From Exiguobacterium acetylicum (lineage in GTDB: Bacteria; Bacillota; Bacilli; Exiguobacteriales; Exiguobacteriaceae): a stretch of DNA of 64,000 nt. This document shows positions 7,936-16,464 of the stretch, one piece after another (within the stretch, counting starts at the first letter, position 1; every line of letters starts with the position of its first letter). The notes under the pieces are model-generated. The model was not told where the DNA came from and made no database searches. It saw only the letters and a list, made by a program, of their open reading frames with translations. The translations under genes and the position numbers were made by a program. Location: positions 1,018,001 through 1,082,000 of the forward strand of contig NZ_CP082333.1 in assembly GCF_019890935.1 (NCBI RefSeq), written 5' to 3'.

Positions 7936-9045
7936 ATGCTTTGGATCCTGATCGAAGCCAGTAGTTCGTTCATTCCAGCTTATGTGATTGAGCGCTTTTA
8001 CTGGGAAGACCGAGGAATGAGCATTGCTGACGTCGTCATCGCAGAAATCATCTTTGCTTGGGTCATGTTGATTGGTGAGGTCCCGTTCGGTTTGTTATCC
8101 GATCGGTGGGGCAGAAAGCCGTTCATTCTGGCTGGTTTCGTATGTGAGTGGTTATCGTTTACGGTGTTGCTTGAAGCCTACTCATTACCTGCCTTCCTCT
8201 TGGCGATGGTCCTTGCCGGCGTCGGTGGCGCAGCACTTAGTGGAGCGCTTGAAGCCCACGTCTATGAAACATTGCGAATGCATAGGATGGAAGAGCGATT
8301 CGAGACGGTCTGGCGAGTGATTTCAATCGGTGGTTTATTGACATCAGGACTTGCGGCACTTGTCGGGAGTTACGCCGTGCGATCGGTAGACTTGATTTGG
8401 CACTATCACGTGTCTTGGTGGGTTTTGCTCGGAACAGTACTGCTGACGTTTTTCTTAAAGGAAGCAGCGCGAGAACAAGACGGAGAGACGAGTTCGTTGA
8501 AGACATTGCTAAACGGTTTTTCGTTTCGACGCGTCTACGTCCGAATTCTTTGTCTTGTCTTGTTATACGGGGTGACGATTGATTTCGTTGATGAGTTTTG
8601 GCAACTCTATCTACGGGATCAAACGATACCGATGGTCCATTTCGGATTCGTTTTCGTGTTATTTCAAATCATGCAGGCGATTGGTGCGTCCTTATCTCGG
8701 TTCCGATCGCCCGTCGGATGGGCGATGATCTATATCGTGTGTCTTGCCGGATTGTCGGTTGCCTCTCCGCTCGTCAGTATCGGTTTACTCGGTATGCTGT
8801 ACTTGTGCTATGGCTGGGCTGAGCCGTATGTGACCACTGTTATCCAAGATGTTGCGCCGCCAAATGGACGCGCAACGTTTACGTCGCTGATCTCAGTCAT
8901 TGAACGTTTAGCTGTGCTTGGAACCGGTACGCTATTCGTCTTCGTCGAACGTGTCTTCTCGCTTCAGATGACCTATGCCGCGCTCGGTCTCGTCTCACTT
9001 ATGTTGCTTCTGTTGTATAGTGTGACGCGCACGCGTCAGAACTGA
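7936..9045 (+). CDS. MFS transporter with interrupted 5' end
   Basis: This 369-residue, about 12-helix protein begins inside what looks like the first helix (WILIEASSSFIPAYVIERFYW). The MFS loop motif GLLSDRWGRKPF lies between helices 2 and 3. The odd part is the start: a good ribosome site (GGAAGTGAGGAG) precedes ATG at 7894 in this same frame, but that frame reads MRRSRWPC and then TAA at 7918-7920. The next in-frame ATG, at 7936, has no ribosome site of its own. Either ribosomes re-initiate 15 bases after the stop, or the gene carries a recent nonsense change that lowers expression. The rest of the frame is intact. The substrate is unknown. Confidence 0.75.
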   Translation: MLWILIEASSSFIPAYVIERFYWEDRGMSIADVVIAEIIFAWVMLIGEVPFGLLSDRWGRKPFILAGFVCEWLSFTVLLEAYSLPAFLLAMVLAGVGGAALSGALEAHVYETLRMHRMEERFETVWRVISIGGLLTSGLAALVGSYAVRSVDLIWHYHVSWWVLLGTVLLTFFLKEAAREQDGETSSLKTLLNGFSFRRVYVRILCLVLLYGVTIDFVDEFWQLYLRDQTIPMVHFGFVFVLFQIMQAIGASLSRFRSPVGWAMIYIVCLAGLSVASPLVSIGLLGMLYLCYGWAEPYVTTVIQDVAPPNGRATFTSLISVIERLAVLGTGTLFVFVERVFSLQMTYAALGLVSLMLLLLYSVTRTRQN

Positions 9046-9048
9046 ATC

Positions 9049-9086
9049 AAAAAAAGGACAAAGGTGCATTGACCTTTGTCCTTTTG
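9049..9086. terminator. Bidirectional terminator between converging MFS genes
   Basis: AAAAGGACAAAGGT and ACCTTTGTCCTTTT form a perfect 14-bp stem with a six-base loop. A-rich and T-rich arms serve both strands. Confidence 0.88.
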
Positions 9087-9097
9087 ACTGTCATTTA

Positions 9098-10270
9098 TTA
9101 CGACACGTGTCGTTGCTCCTGAGAGGAATGTGCCAATAGCTGGCGAGCCGGTTGCCACATCAACAAAGAGAGGGCTCCTGCGAGCGCATAGACAAGCTCG
9201 ATCGCAAACACATCGGCAAGCCATCCGAACAATAGACTGCCGAGGCAGAAACAGAGTGCATACACGGTTTGTTGCACGCTATAGACATACGGTAACCGTT
9301 CGAGTGGTGTCGTCGTCTGCAACAACGTATTCAGCTCAATCGCCCGGACTTGACTCGCAAACCCTTGGATCAGACAAGCGATCACGGCAAGTGTGACGAT
9401 TGGAGCGAAAGCAAACAAGAAGGTCGCAACAATCGAAAAGCCGATGCTGCGATAAAGCAACGAACGCGTTCCACGACGACGTAACATCATGTAACTACCG
9501 GCAATCATGCTCAGCAGATAGAAGGCATTTAGAATGCCCCACCAGCGTTCCGATAGCTGGAAATGTGTATCGATATAGACGAGGAACAGAGCAGAAATCC
9601 AAGCCGTACTGACGAACGCATCGATTCCGACGAGATACGTGTTGGCTTTCGCGAAAGAATGCGCTCGCGTGTAGCGAATACTCGACCGGAAGGAAACGTC
9701 TTCCCCTTCCATCGAAGGGTCGGGTAGAGAGCGGACGCTTCGATGGAACAGATAGCTGATGAGACTCGCACCTAAAAACAGACCGGCCGAGACGGACAAG
9801 ACGGAAAGCGGCGATAACCAGCTGACCAGAATGGCGCCGAGCGGCCACATGATGAGCTGAATCACTTGATTCGAGCCTTGTACGAGACTGTTAGCCTTTT
9901 GGACATCCTGACACAGTCGAGGGATGAAGGCACTTTCGATCGGACGAGCAAATCCGTCGAAGAAAGCGATACATCCAACGAGTGCGAGGATAAGTGGCAG
10001 TGGTAAATCAAGTCCCCAGATGATGCCTAAGAGAATCGTTTTGAGGAGTTGACTGCCGAACAACAACGAGGCATGGGGAACACGTTGAGCGACTTGGGCG
10101 AATAAGAAGCCGCTTCCTGTCATGCCTGCTGTGACGAGAACAGGAAACAGGGCAGCGAGACTCGCTTGCCCTGTCGTTTGATAGATCATCGCGATCAGGG
10201 AGACGATATAGAGCGCATCTCCCGCATTCGCAATCCATTGACTGACCAATAAAAGCGTAAACCGGTTCAT
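9098..10270 (-). CDS. MFS exporter (MFS_3 / macrolide-efflux-like)
   Basis: This 390-residue protein has about 12 membrane helices. The opening MNRFTLLLVSQWIANAGDALY and the segment FFDGFARPIESAFIPRLCQD resemble the MFS_3 group that holds EntS-like and Mef-like exporters. It is probably an efflux pump, with an unknown substrate. GGAGG stands nine bases before the ATG. A near-consensus promoter (TTGACA, 17 bases, TACACT) lies at 10360-10388 in a segment also copied between the two permease pairs. A 25-codon frame upstream ends in an ATGA overlap with this start. The gene may be read both from its own promoter and from the permease operon. Confidence 0.82.
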   Translation of the reverse strand: MNRFTLLLVSQWIANAGDALYIVSLIAMIYQTTGQASLAALFPVLVTAGMTGSGFLFAQVAQRVPHASLLFGSQLLKTILLGIIWGLDLPLPLILALVGCIAFFDGFARPIESAFIPRLCQDVQKANSLVQGSNQVIQLIMWPLGAILVSWLSPLSVLSVSAGLFLGASLISYLFHRSVRSLPDPSMEGEDVSFRSSIRYTRAHSFAKANTYLVGIDAFVSTAWISALFLVYIDTHFQLSERWWGILNAFYLLSMIAGSYMMLRRRGTRSLLYRSIGFSIVATFLFAFAPIVTLAVIACLIQGFASQVRAIELNTLLQTTTPLERLPYVYSVQQTVYALCFCLGSLLFGWLADVFAIELVYALAGALSLLMWQPARQLLAHSSQEQRHVS

Positions 10271-10344
10271 TCTGAATGACCTCCATATCGTACGTATTTA
10301 GTTAGGAGTGAGAATTCAGAATGACTTACATTGGACGCCCTCAT
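10267..10344 (-). CDS. Possible 25-residue leader peptide overlapping the MFS start
   Basis: The frame MRASNVSHSEFSLLTKYV... runs 25 codons and its TGA overlaps the MFS start codon as ATGA. It begins only about ten bases after the predicted transcript start and has no clear ribosome site. Leader peptides precede some drug-efflux genes, so it is recorded as a weak candidate. A version cut to 16 codons lies in the copied segment at 12455-12537. Confidence 0.25.
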   Translation of the reverse strand: MRASNVSHSEFSLLTKYVRYGGHSE

Positions 10345-10384
10345 TTCATGTTTTTTTCTAGTGTAAGAGGAAAAAAATGGATTG
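10301..10384 (-). repeat. Downstream end of the tandem duplication, copy 1
   Basis: About 84 bases that recur, with few differences, at 12455-12537. Both copies directly follow a DppC-like permease gene and carry a promoter-like sequence on the minus strand. Confidence 0.85.
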
Positions 10385-10388
10385 TCAA
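10360..10388 (-). promoter_or_regulatory. Sigma-A promoter for the MFS exporter
   Basis: On the minus strand TTGACA (10388-10383) and TACACT (10365-10360) are 17 bases apart. The -35 box overlaps the stop codon of the upstream permease. The duplicate at 12513-12541 reads TTGATA and TAAACC, a decayed version. Confidence 0.7.
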
Positions 10389-11413
10389 TCAGAATCGTGA
10401 CGGGAGTTCCGGGCAACGAGTGTAAAGGGATCGACCATCGACGTCGCAGCGGCTTCGTCTTGAGCACGAGATGCCGATAGCTTGATTGGTTTTAGTTGCT
10501 GGCGGAAGCGGAAAGCCCGTTCGAGTCGACTCATGAATAGATTACTGAAAAAGACGACTAATGCTAGCCCAATCAGTGGAACAAGGAACATATGACTGAG
10601 CCAAGACGTCGCTGAAAACTGGTTATAGTAATAACCGAACATCGAGGACCACTCAAAAATCGTTGGGGCAGTTCCTACATGTAAATTAACCGTTCCAGCG
10701 AAGAAAATTTTGAAAAGTGATAAGTGAACGAGTAACATCAACGTTTGGATGAACTGTTGCATAAAAACGATTGTCAACGTTGGAACAAGATGTGGCCAAA
10801 TGTGGCGTCTGAACCGATGCCACGGACTGCCACCAAGCGTCTGGGCGACAATCATGAACTCTTGACTAAGTAACTGACGGGTCTCAGCAATCAGATAAAG
10901 CGATAAAGAGGGGAGACCAAGCAAAATCAAGACGATCAACTCGAACGATACACGGTCGAACAACGGTGGGATAGCAGTCGAATCAAAGAACGTAAGTGAT
11001 GGAAGCAAAAGGAGCAATGCGACAAGAGAGAGCGGTAAAACTAAAAATCCATCAAGAATAAGTTTTAAGTATCGATTGACGCGAGCACTTCTAAAAGCTA
11101 GCGGAATCGCAATCACTAGCGAAAGAAACATTCGACCGAGCGCAACAATCATACAAATACCGGCTGTCCATTTAAATCCTTCAATCATCAATTGAAAGAG
11201 GTCATAGCCAGAGCGGTCTGTACCGAGCCATTGATCACTTGACGGTTTTAGTGGTGACGTCGCAAGGAACGTACCGTCTTCAGCATACCGGTTCGAGATT
11301 TGATCGACTTGACCATCACGGAAGATCGTATTTCCAAAACTAAGGAGCAGTAAACCAGTGAGTAAAAATAAACATAGCCAGAAGACAGGATCTCGCATCA
11401 AAGTACGACGCAT
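10385..11413 (-). CDS. ABC transporter permease, DppC/OppC-like, duplicate 1
   Basis: This is an approximately 342-residue membrane protein with six or so helices. LGTDRSGYDLFQLMIEGFKW matches the OppC/DppC entry motif (LGTDxxGRDxxSRxxxG), and QEFMIVAQTLGGSPWHRFRRH is the EAA-type loop that contacts an ATPase. The start ATG at 11413 overlaps the stop of the preceding permease (TGATG). It is about 70% identical by eye to the gene at 12538, its tandem duplicate. No ATPase or binding-protein gene lies in the operon, so it must borrow one or act otherwise. Confidence 0.85.
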   Translation of the reverse strand: MRRTLMRDPVFWLCLFLLTGLLLLSFGNTIFRDGQVDQISNRYAEDGTFLATSPLKPSSDQWLGTDRSGYDLFQLMIEGFKWTAGICMIVALGRMFLSLVIAIPLAFRSARVNRYLKLILDGFLVLPLSLVALLLLLPSLTFFDSTAIPPLFDRVSFELIVLILLGLPSLSLYLIAETRQLLSQEFMIVAQTLGGSPWHRFRRHIWPHLVPTLTIVFMQQFIQTLMLLVHLSLFKIFFAGTVNLHVGTAPTIFEWSSMFGYYYNQFSATSWLSHMFLVPLIGLALVVFFSNLFMSRLERAFRFRQQLKPIKLSASRAQDEAAATSMVDPFTLVARNSRHDSD

Positions 11414-12273
11414 CAAATCCCCCCTTTCCAGGCGTTAGGAATAAGCCATTCTGCCAACAAATCAATGATGAAAATCGGCAGATAGATTAAGAACAAGATG
11501 ACCATCAAAATCGGCATTTGTCCATTATAAAAGACGAACCGGAACATACCTTGCACTTCGAACGTGTATTCAATGATCACGAGACTCGATAAGACCGTAA
11601 TGATGTTCGCTCGGAAAAACAGATAAAACCGATAGATCATTGTCGGAATCAAATGTTTCCAGAAAAGAGCGGCAGGACGAATGCCTTTAGCCCGTGCGAG
11701 TTCAAGGAAAGGAGCAGCTTCCTGTTCGAGTACTTGCGTCGTTAACCATTTGATGAAGAAGAATAGTGTTGTCAACGTTAGCGTAAGAATCGGTAAAAAA
11801 CGAATGTACTCAGCATAGGATCCCGCAATTTCGATTTTGTCATACCCGGTCGTTTTAAACAGATAGAGGACAAGGAATTGCGAAAGAATGATCCAGAACA
11901 GATCCGGAACCATCTCAAGCGTCCGAGTCGTTTGTTTCAGCATCATGCGTGTTTTGCGGCCACTTCGATAAAACAAATAAGCATAAAAAATCGCACACAC
12001 AGCGGAGACCAGCATAGCTGTCGTAAAGATGATCAACGTCTCTTTAATGAATGGACTGATGGTAGGAAGCAACAAGAATTCCTTTTGAGCGGTTACGTTG
12101 AAATAGGTAATCTCATCAAGTTTCGTTAATTGAGCAAATTGTTGCTTCAGACCTTCCCAGTAGCTTGCTGGGTTGAATTTCATTTGCGCGACGAGCGCCG
12201 GAAGAGCGCTGATCGCAATCAAGACAAAAAAAGCCACGATGAGCTGAATCGATTTTCGGGCGATAAAAACCAT
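11413..12273 (-). CDS. ABC transporter permease, DppB/OppB-like, duplicate 1
   Basis: This ~286-residue membrane protein starts MVFIARKSIQLIVAFFVLIAI. It contains the permease loop FLELARAKGIRPAALFWKH, the EAA motif of DppB-like subunits, and ends in WLIPNAWKGGI. The ATG at 12273 follows GGAG at a slightly long 11-base spacing. It pairs with the DppC-like gene that overlaps its stop. The same two-gene unit is repeated at 12538-14426. A remnant of a DUF58 gene sits just upstream, showing that this copy arose by tandem duplication from the neighbouring unit. The substrate is unknown. Confidence 0.85.
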   Translation of the reverse strand: MVFIARKSIQLIVAFFVLIAISALPALVAQMKFNPASYWEGLKQQFAQLTKLDEITYFNVTAQKEFLLLPTISPFIKETLIIFTTAMLVSAVCAIFYAYLFYRSGRKTRMMLKQTTRTLEMVPDLFWIILSQFLVLYLFKTTGYDKIEIAGSYAEYIRFLPILTLTLTTLFFFIKWLTTQVLEQEAAPFLELARAKGIRPAALFWKHLIPTMIYRFYLFFRANIITVLSSLVIIEYTFEVQGMFRFVFYNGQMPILMVILFLIYLPIFIIDLLAEWLIPNAWKGGI

Positions 12274-12301
12274 GAAGTGAGAAACTCCTTTCTTTGGATC
12301 C

Positions 12302-12454
12302 TCAGCCGATGGCGAGGATCCGGTCATTACCAATCTGGATCAACTGACTGTTCATATGTTTTCGGCGAAGCACATAACGTTCGAACTGTTCCGTCGCGAT
12401 GAATGAATCACGCGTCGAGACCGTCGAGAGCGTCATCAGGACATGTTTTAATTG
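12302..12454 (-). pseudogene. 3' remnant of a DUF58 gene left by tandem duplication
   Basis: These bases match the last ~150 bases of the DUF58 gene at 14450-15517. The frame is still intact for about 50 codons and differs from the parent by one residue (FIATEQFERY against FIATQQFERY) despite about ten base changes, so nearly all the differences are silent. There is no start codon with a ribosome site, and an in-frame TGA lies shortly upstream, so translation is doubtful. It marks one edge of the duplicated ~2.15-kb unit. Confidence 0.85.
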
Positions 12455-12537
12455 AGTAGGAGTGAGAATTCAGAATGACTTACATTGGACGCCCTCATTT
12501 CATGTTTTTTCTGGTTTAAGAGGAAAAAAATGGATTA
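12455..12537 (-). repeat. Downstream end of the tandem duplication, copy 2
   Basis: This is the counterpart of 10301-10384, joined here directly to the DUF58 remnant. The join reads TTTTAATTG-AGTAGGAGTGAG, and only a few bases of similarity are seen at the crossover. Its promoter-like boxes are degraded to TTGATA and TAAACC. Confidence 0.82.
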
Positions 12538-13566
12538 TCAACGTGTTTCTTGCTTGATGTGATGGCGAACGGGAGCGAATGGATCATCGAGTGATGTGAC
12601 CGCTGCCTCGTGTTGAACAATCGATGTCTCTTCGATGACAGGTTGATCGTGACGGCGAATACGATACGCGCGTTCGAGTCGACTCGTTAATAGATTACAT
12701 AAGAAAATCAACAAGGCAATACCAATCGTTGGAACAAGGAACATATGATTGATCCAAGAAACAGCAGAAAACTGATTAAAATAGTATCCAAACATCGACG
12801 CCCATTCGAAAATCAGTGGAGTGATGCCTTCATATAAGATGACCGTACCTGAGAAGAAGATTCCGAATAGCGATAATTGCACCAGGAGCATCAAAGTTTG
12901 AATGAATTGTTGCATGAAGATGATCGATAACGTCGGAACAAGATGTGGCCAAAGGTGGCGACGGAAACGATGCCATGTCCCACCCCCGAACGTTGATGCC
13001 ACGACCATGAACTCTTGCGTTAAAATTTGCCGTGTCTCGCCAATGATATAGAGGACGAGTGAAGGTAAACCCAGTGCGATCAAAATCGTGAATTCAAAAG
13101 TCAGACGATCTGAAAGGTAAGGAACAGCCAACATCTCAGGAAATATAAGAGAGGATAACATAAGCATCAAGGCAAGTAGCGAGACAGGTAGCACTAAAAA
13201 CCCATCCATGACAACTTTTAGTACACCGTGCAGTCGTTTTCCACGAAAGGCTAATGGAATACCTATCATCAGCCCGAGTATGAGGCGTCCTAAAGCAACA
13301 AACGCGCAGACACCAAAAGTCCATTTGAACCCTTCGATCATCATTTGGAACAAGTCGTTTCCTGAACGGTCGGTTCCAAGCCATTGGTCCAATGAAGGTT
13401 TTAGCGGAGAGGTGGCAATGAAGGTGCCATCATCAGCATAACGATTTGAAATACGATCCACTTGTCCATCTCGGAAAATCGTGTTTCCAAAACTCATCAA
13501 AAGCAGACTAGTCAGTATGATGATACATATCCAAAAAATCGGATCACGCACAAGAGTCCGTCGCAT
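12538..13566 (-). CDS. ABC transporter permease, DppC/OppC-like, duplicate 2
   Basis: This ~342-residue protein has the OppC-type motif LGTDRSGNDLFQMMIEGFKW and the EAA loop QEFMVVASTFGGGTWHRFRRH. It is the closest relative of the gene at 10385. ATG at 13566 is chosen because GGAG stands seven bases upstream and the codon overlaps the stop of the previous permease (TAATG); an in-frame ATG 21 bases further out lacks this. It belongs to the original copy of the duplicated unit, directly downstream of DUF58 and MoxR genes. Confidence 0.85.
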   Translation of the reverse strand: MRRTLVRDPIFWICIIILTSLLLMSFGNTIFRDGQVDRISNRYADDGTFIATSPLKPSLDQWLGTDRSGNDLFQMMIEGFKWTFGVCAFVALGRLILGLMIGIPLAFRGKRLHGVLKVVMDGFLVLPVSLLALMLMLSSLIFPEMLAVPYLSDRLTFEFTILIALGLPSLVLYIIGETRQILTQEFMVVASTFGGGTWHRFRRHLWPHLVPTLSIIFMQQFIQTLMLLVQLSLFGIFFSGTVILYEGITPLIFEWASMFGYYFNQFSAVSWINHMFLVPTIGIALLIFLCNLLTSRLERAYRIRRHDQPVIEETSIVQHEAAVTSLDDPFAPVRHHIKQETR

Positions 13567-14426
13567 TAGAGTTCTCCTTTCCATGCATTTGGAATGAGCC
13601 ATTCTGCTAGGAGATCCAATACGAAAATCGGAAGATAGACTAAAAATAAAATAACAAGCAGAATCGGCATTTGTGAATTATAGAGGACGAAGCGGAATAA
13701 TCCTTGTACTTCGAAAGTATATTCAATGATTAATAAACTCGATAACACCGTGATGATATTTGATCTAAAGAACAAGTAAAAACGATAGAACATCGTCGGT
13801 AACAAATGCCTCCAAAAAAGTGTGCTGTTCCTAAGACCTTTCGCACGCGCAAGTTCGAGGAACAAGGACTCCTCTTGATCTAAGATTTGTGTCGTCAGCC
13901 ATTTGATAAAGAAAAAGACCGTCGTCAAAGTTAGACATAGAATCGGTAGAAAACGAATAGAGTCAGCATACGTTCCGGCGACCTCGATTCGGTCAAAGCC
14001 AGTCGTTTTAAAGAGATAAATGACAAGAGATTGAGAAAGGATGACCCAAAATAAATCAGGAACCATTTCGAGCGTGCGGCTCATTTGTCTCAAGAACGTT
14101 CGCATCCATTTACCACTTCGATAAAAAAGAGAGACGTATAAAATCGCAACCACAAATGAGACGGCAAGCGAAGTCAAAAATAGAATCAGAGTTTCCTGAA
14201 TCATTGGTTGTAAAGCAGGGAGTAGCAGATCTTCTCGTTCTGCAGTGACGTTATAGTATGTAATTTCATTCAGCTTGGTGAGTTGATGGAACTGTTCTTG
14301 TAAGCCAGTCCAGTAACTCTCGGGAACGAAATGCATACGGACGACAAGTGATGGAAGCGCACTGATTGCGATCAAAACGAAAAAAGCGATGATGAGCTGT
14401 AGTGATTTTCGAGCAAGAAAAGTCAT
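13566..14426 (-). CDS. ABC transporter permease, DppB/OppB-like, duplicate 2
   Basis: This ~286-residue membrane protein (MTFLARKSLQLIIAFFVLIAI) has the loop FLELARAKGLRNSTLFWRH and ends WLIPNAWKGEL, parallel to duplicate 1. The ATG at 14426 has GGAG eight bases upstream. It starts 24 bases after the DUF58 stop, so the permeases are on the MoxR-DUF58 transcript. The large extracytoplasmic loop after the first helix (about residues 30-85, with YWTGLQEQFHQLTKLNE) is well conserved between the copies and may contact a partner. Confidence 0.85.
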   Translation of the reverse strand: MTFLARKSLQLIIAFFVLIAISALPSLVVRMHFVPESYWTGLQEQFHQLTKLNEITYYNVTAEREDLLLPALQPMIQETLILFLTSLAVSFVVAILYVSLFYRSGKWMRTFLRQMSRTLEMVPDLFWVILSQSLVIYLFKTTGFDRIEVAGTYADSIRFLPILCLTLTTVFFFIKWLTTQILDQEESLFLELARAKGLRNSTLFWRHLLPTMFYRFYLFFRSNIITVLSSLLIIEYTFEVQGLFRFVLYNSQMPILLVILFLVYLPIFVLDLLAEWLIPNAWKGEL

Positions 14427-14449
14427 GAACGAGACTCCTTTCATTAAAG

Positions 14450-15517
14450 TCATCCGATGGCGAGGATCCGATCATTGCCAATCTGGATCAACTGACTGTT
14501 CATGTGTTTACGGCGCAGTACGTAGCGTTCGAACTGTTGTGTTGCGATGAACGAATCACGCGTCGAGACCGTCGAGAGCGTCATCAGGACATGTTTTAAT
14601 TGTGGTTGTCCTTCTTGTAGTGAAAGATGTGTCATTCGGTTCGATCCGTCGAGTCGATTGAGGAACAGTTCAATCTTACAGCCTTCCTTGATCAATTCAC
14701 TGATCAGGAATGCCGCTTGTTCAATGAACGTCTCAAATTGTTGATGGAGACCGTAACCGCTCGGAGCTGATAAATTTAAGGCAATCGTAAACGTATCCTG
14801 ATTGCTCGTTTCGAACACTTTCGCCTGCAGACGACCGGTCTTCGCCGTCGCATACCAATCGATTTCTTTTGACGGTTCCGCCGTATAGGGTTTTGCACCA
14901 AGCTGAACGAGTTTGTTCTTGAGCGGTGAGTAGCGGTCCGGTCGATCACCGATCCGTAAACGTTGTAAAAGAAGCGGCGTCGCTTGCGCCGTCAAGGACG
15001 GCAAGACTGTAAACGATGGATACGTATCGAACGTAAAGAGATAAACGCCCATCTTCCAAGGCAGGCGAATCGTCAAGATGATCTCATCGAATTCGGCGGG
15101 TCCACGACGAACCGTCTGAATCGGGATCGTCACTGCGTCTTCAGAGTCAATCACTGCATGAAACGTCGCCGGGTGTAGTGGATCCATCTCCGGGAAGATG
15201 ACTCCGCCATCCGTGTGCAAACGAAGTGTCGCTTCGAGCCCAAGTTGACTCAAGGATTCGACGCCGAAGACTTGCAAATGGAGCGATGTCTTCTCCTGGT
15301 TGAACATCAATGATTCATAATGTTTCCATTCGATTGCGACATCCCGTCGTAACTGCTTTTCTGTTCGCCCGACGACGAAATGAATCGTCGCCAAAGCTGC
15401 GAACAGAAATCCGAGGACGGAAAGACGCGGAATGAAGAGGAAGATGAACGTCATCGTGACGTACAGTGGAAAAAGTCGGCGTTCAAGCCAAAACGGGACG
15501 GAACGTTCAATCTGCAT
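14450..15517 (-). CDS. DUF58 domain protein
   Basis: This 355-residue protein has two N-terminal membrane helices (FPLYVTMTFIFLFIPRLSVLG and the next segment) and a soluble region. The DUF58 signature is PYTAEPSKEIDWYATAKTGRLQAKVFE-like, at about 215-240, and precedes a vWA-like C-terminal fold. DUF58 proteins regularly pair with MoxR AAA+ ATPases and are thought to act as adaptors for protein assembly or membrane-complex activation. GGGGTGA lies before the ATG, and the MoxR stop is six bases upstream. Its last ~50 codons have been copied into the remnant at 12302. Confidence 0.88.
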   Translation of the reverse strand: MQIERSVPFWLERRLFPLYVTMTFIFLFIPRLSVLGFLFAALATIHFVVGRTEKQLRRDVAIEWKHYESLMFNQEKTSLHLQVFGVESLSQLGLEATLRLHTDGGVIFPEMDPLHPATFHAVIDSEDAVTIPIQTVRRGPAEFDEIILTIRLPWKMGVYLFTFDTYPSFTVLPSLTAQATPLLLQRLRIGDRPDRYSPLKNKLVQLGAKPYTAEPSKEIDWYATAKTGRLQAKVFETSNQDTFTIALNLSAPSGYGLHQQFETFIEQAAFLISELIKEGCKIELFLNRLDGSNRMTHLSLQEGQPQLKHVLMTLSTVSTRDSFIATQQFERYVLRRKHMNSQLIQIGNDRILAIG

Positions 15518-15523
15518 GATTCG

Positions 15524-16447
15524 TCACCCCATCTCGACCGGAACCGGCACGTCGTCCAGAATATGCGTCAAGACAGCCGCTTTCGTCGTTTTGATTCCAC
15601 CTTCGAGTGTCAGTGTCAGGCGATGGGATAAGACGTGTTTTGCAAGATATTTGATATCTTCCGGGATGATGAAGTCGCGTTGATTCAAGAACGCGTAACT
15701 TTGCGAGGCGCGAAGTAATGCAATCGCTCCACGCGGACTGACGCCGACTTCAATGAGTTCATGATTTCGTGTCGCTTGAACGATGTGTAATAGATAATCG
15801 AGCACGTCTTGCGATGCATGGACGCGGCGTGCCTCTTCCTGCCAGGAAATCAAGTCGCCACCTGACGCGATGCCGACGGCTGACCGACGGACGTTCGTCA
15901 GAATCTCAGACAATAAGCGACGTTCATTCTCGAAATCCGGATAACCGACTTCAATTGCGACCATGAATCGATCGAGTTGGGCGTCCGGTAGTGGGAATGT
16001 TCCTGCCGATTCAATCGGGTTTTGTGTTGCGATGACAAAGAATGGGGCTGGCATCTGATAGGTTGTTCCACCAATCGAGACCTGACGCTCTTCCATCGCT
16101 TCAAGTAATGCCGATTGTGTCCGCGGAACGGCGCGGTTGATCTCATCGATCAAGACGACGTTCGCAAACAATGGACCGCGTTTATTCTCGAACTCCTGCG
16201 TCTTTAAGTTGAAGAAGTCCGAACCGATGACGTCTGACGGAAGCAAATCCGCCGTGAACTGGATCCGCGAGAAGGCACTCTCGAAGCTTTGAGCGAGCGC
16301 CTTCGCGAGCATCGTTTTCCCCGTTCCCGGTACATCTTCTAATAGAATATGTCCTTCTGCGATGAGTGCCGTCAGACAGAGATCAATGACGTCCGGTTTA
16401 CCGAGATAGATGGAATTGAGTTGGTCTTTTAATTGTTGTAGTTTCAT
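15524..16447 (-). CDS. MoxR-family AAA+ ATPase
   Basis: This is a ~307-residue AAA+ ATPase. The Walker A is EDVPGTGKTMLAKAL (GTGKT at 41-45), Walker B is VVLIDEINRA (Asp101-Glu102), and the sensor region includes FFVIATQNPIE. These features define the MoxR group, chaperone-like ATPases that work with vWA or DUF58 proteins. ATG at 16447 has GGAGG eight bases upstream. It lies between a DUF4129 membrane gene and DUF58, the common arrangement for this family. Its target here is unknown; the co-transcribed permeases are candidates. Confidence 0.92.
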   Translation of the reverse strand: MKLQQLKDQLNSIYLGKPDVIDLCLTALIAEGHILLEDVPGTGKTMLAKALAQSFESAFSRIQFTADLLPSDVIGSDFFNLKTQEFENKRGPLFANVVLIDEINRAVPRTQSALLEAMEERQVSIGGTTYQMPAPFFVIATQNPIESAGTFPLPDAQLDRFMVAIEVGYPDFENERRLLSEILTNVRRSAVGIASGGDLISWQEEARRVHASQDVLDYLLHIVQATRNHELIEVGVSPRGAIALLRASQSYAFLNQRDFIIPEDIKYLAKHVLSHRLTLTLEGGIKTTKAAVLTHILDDVPVPVEMG

Positions 16448-16464
16448 AGGAAATCCCTCCAATG

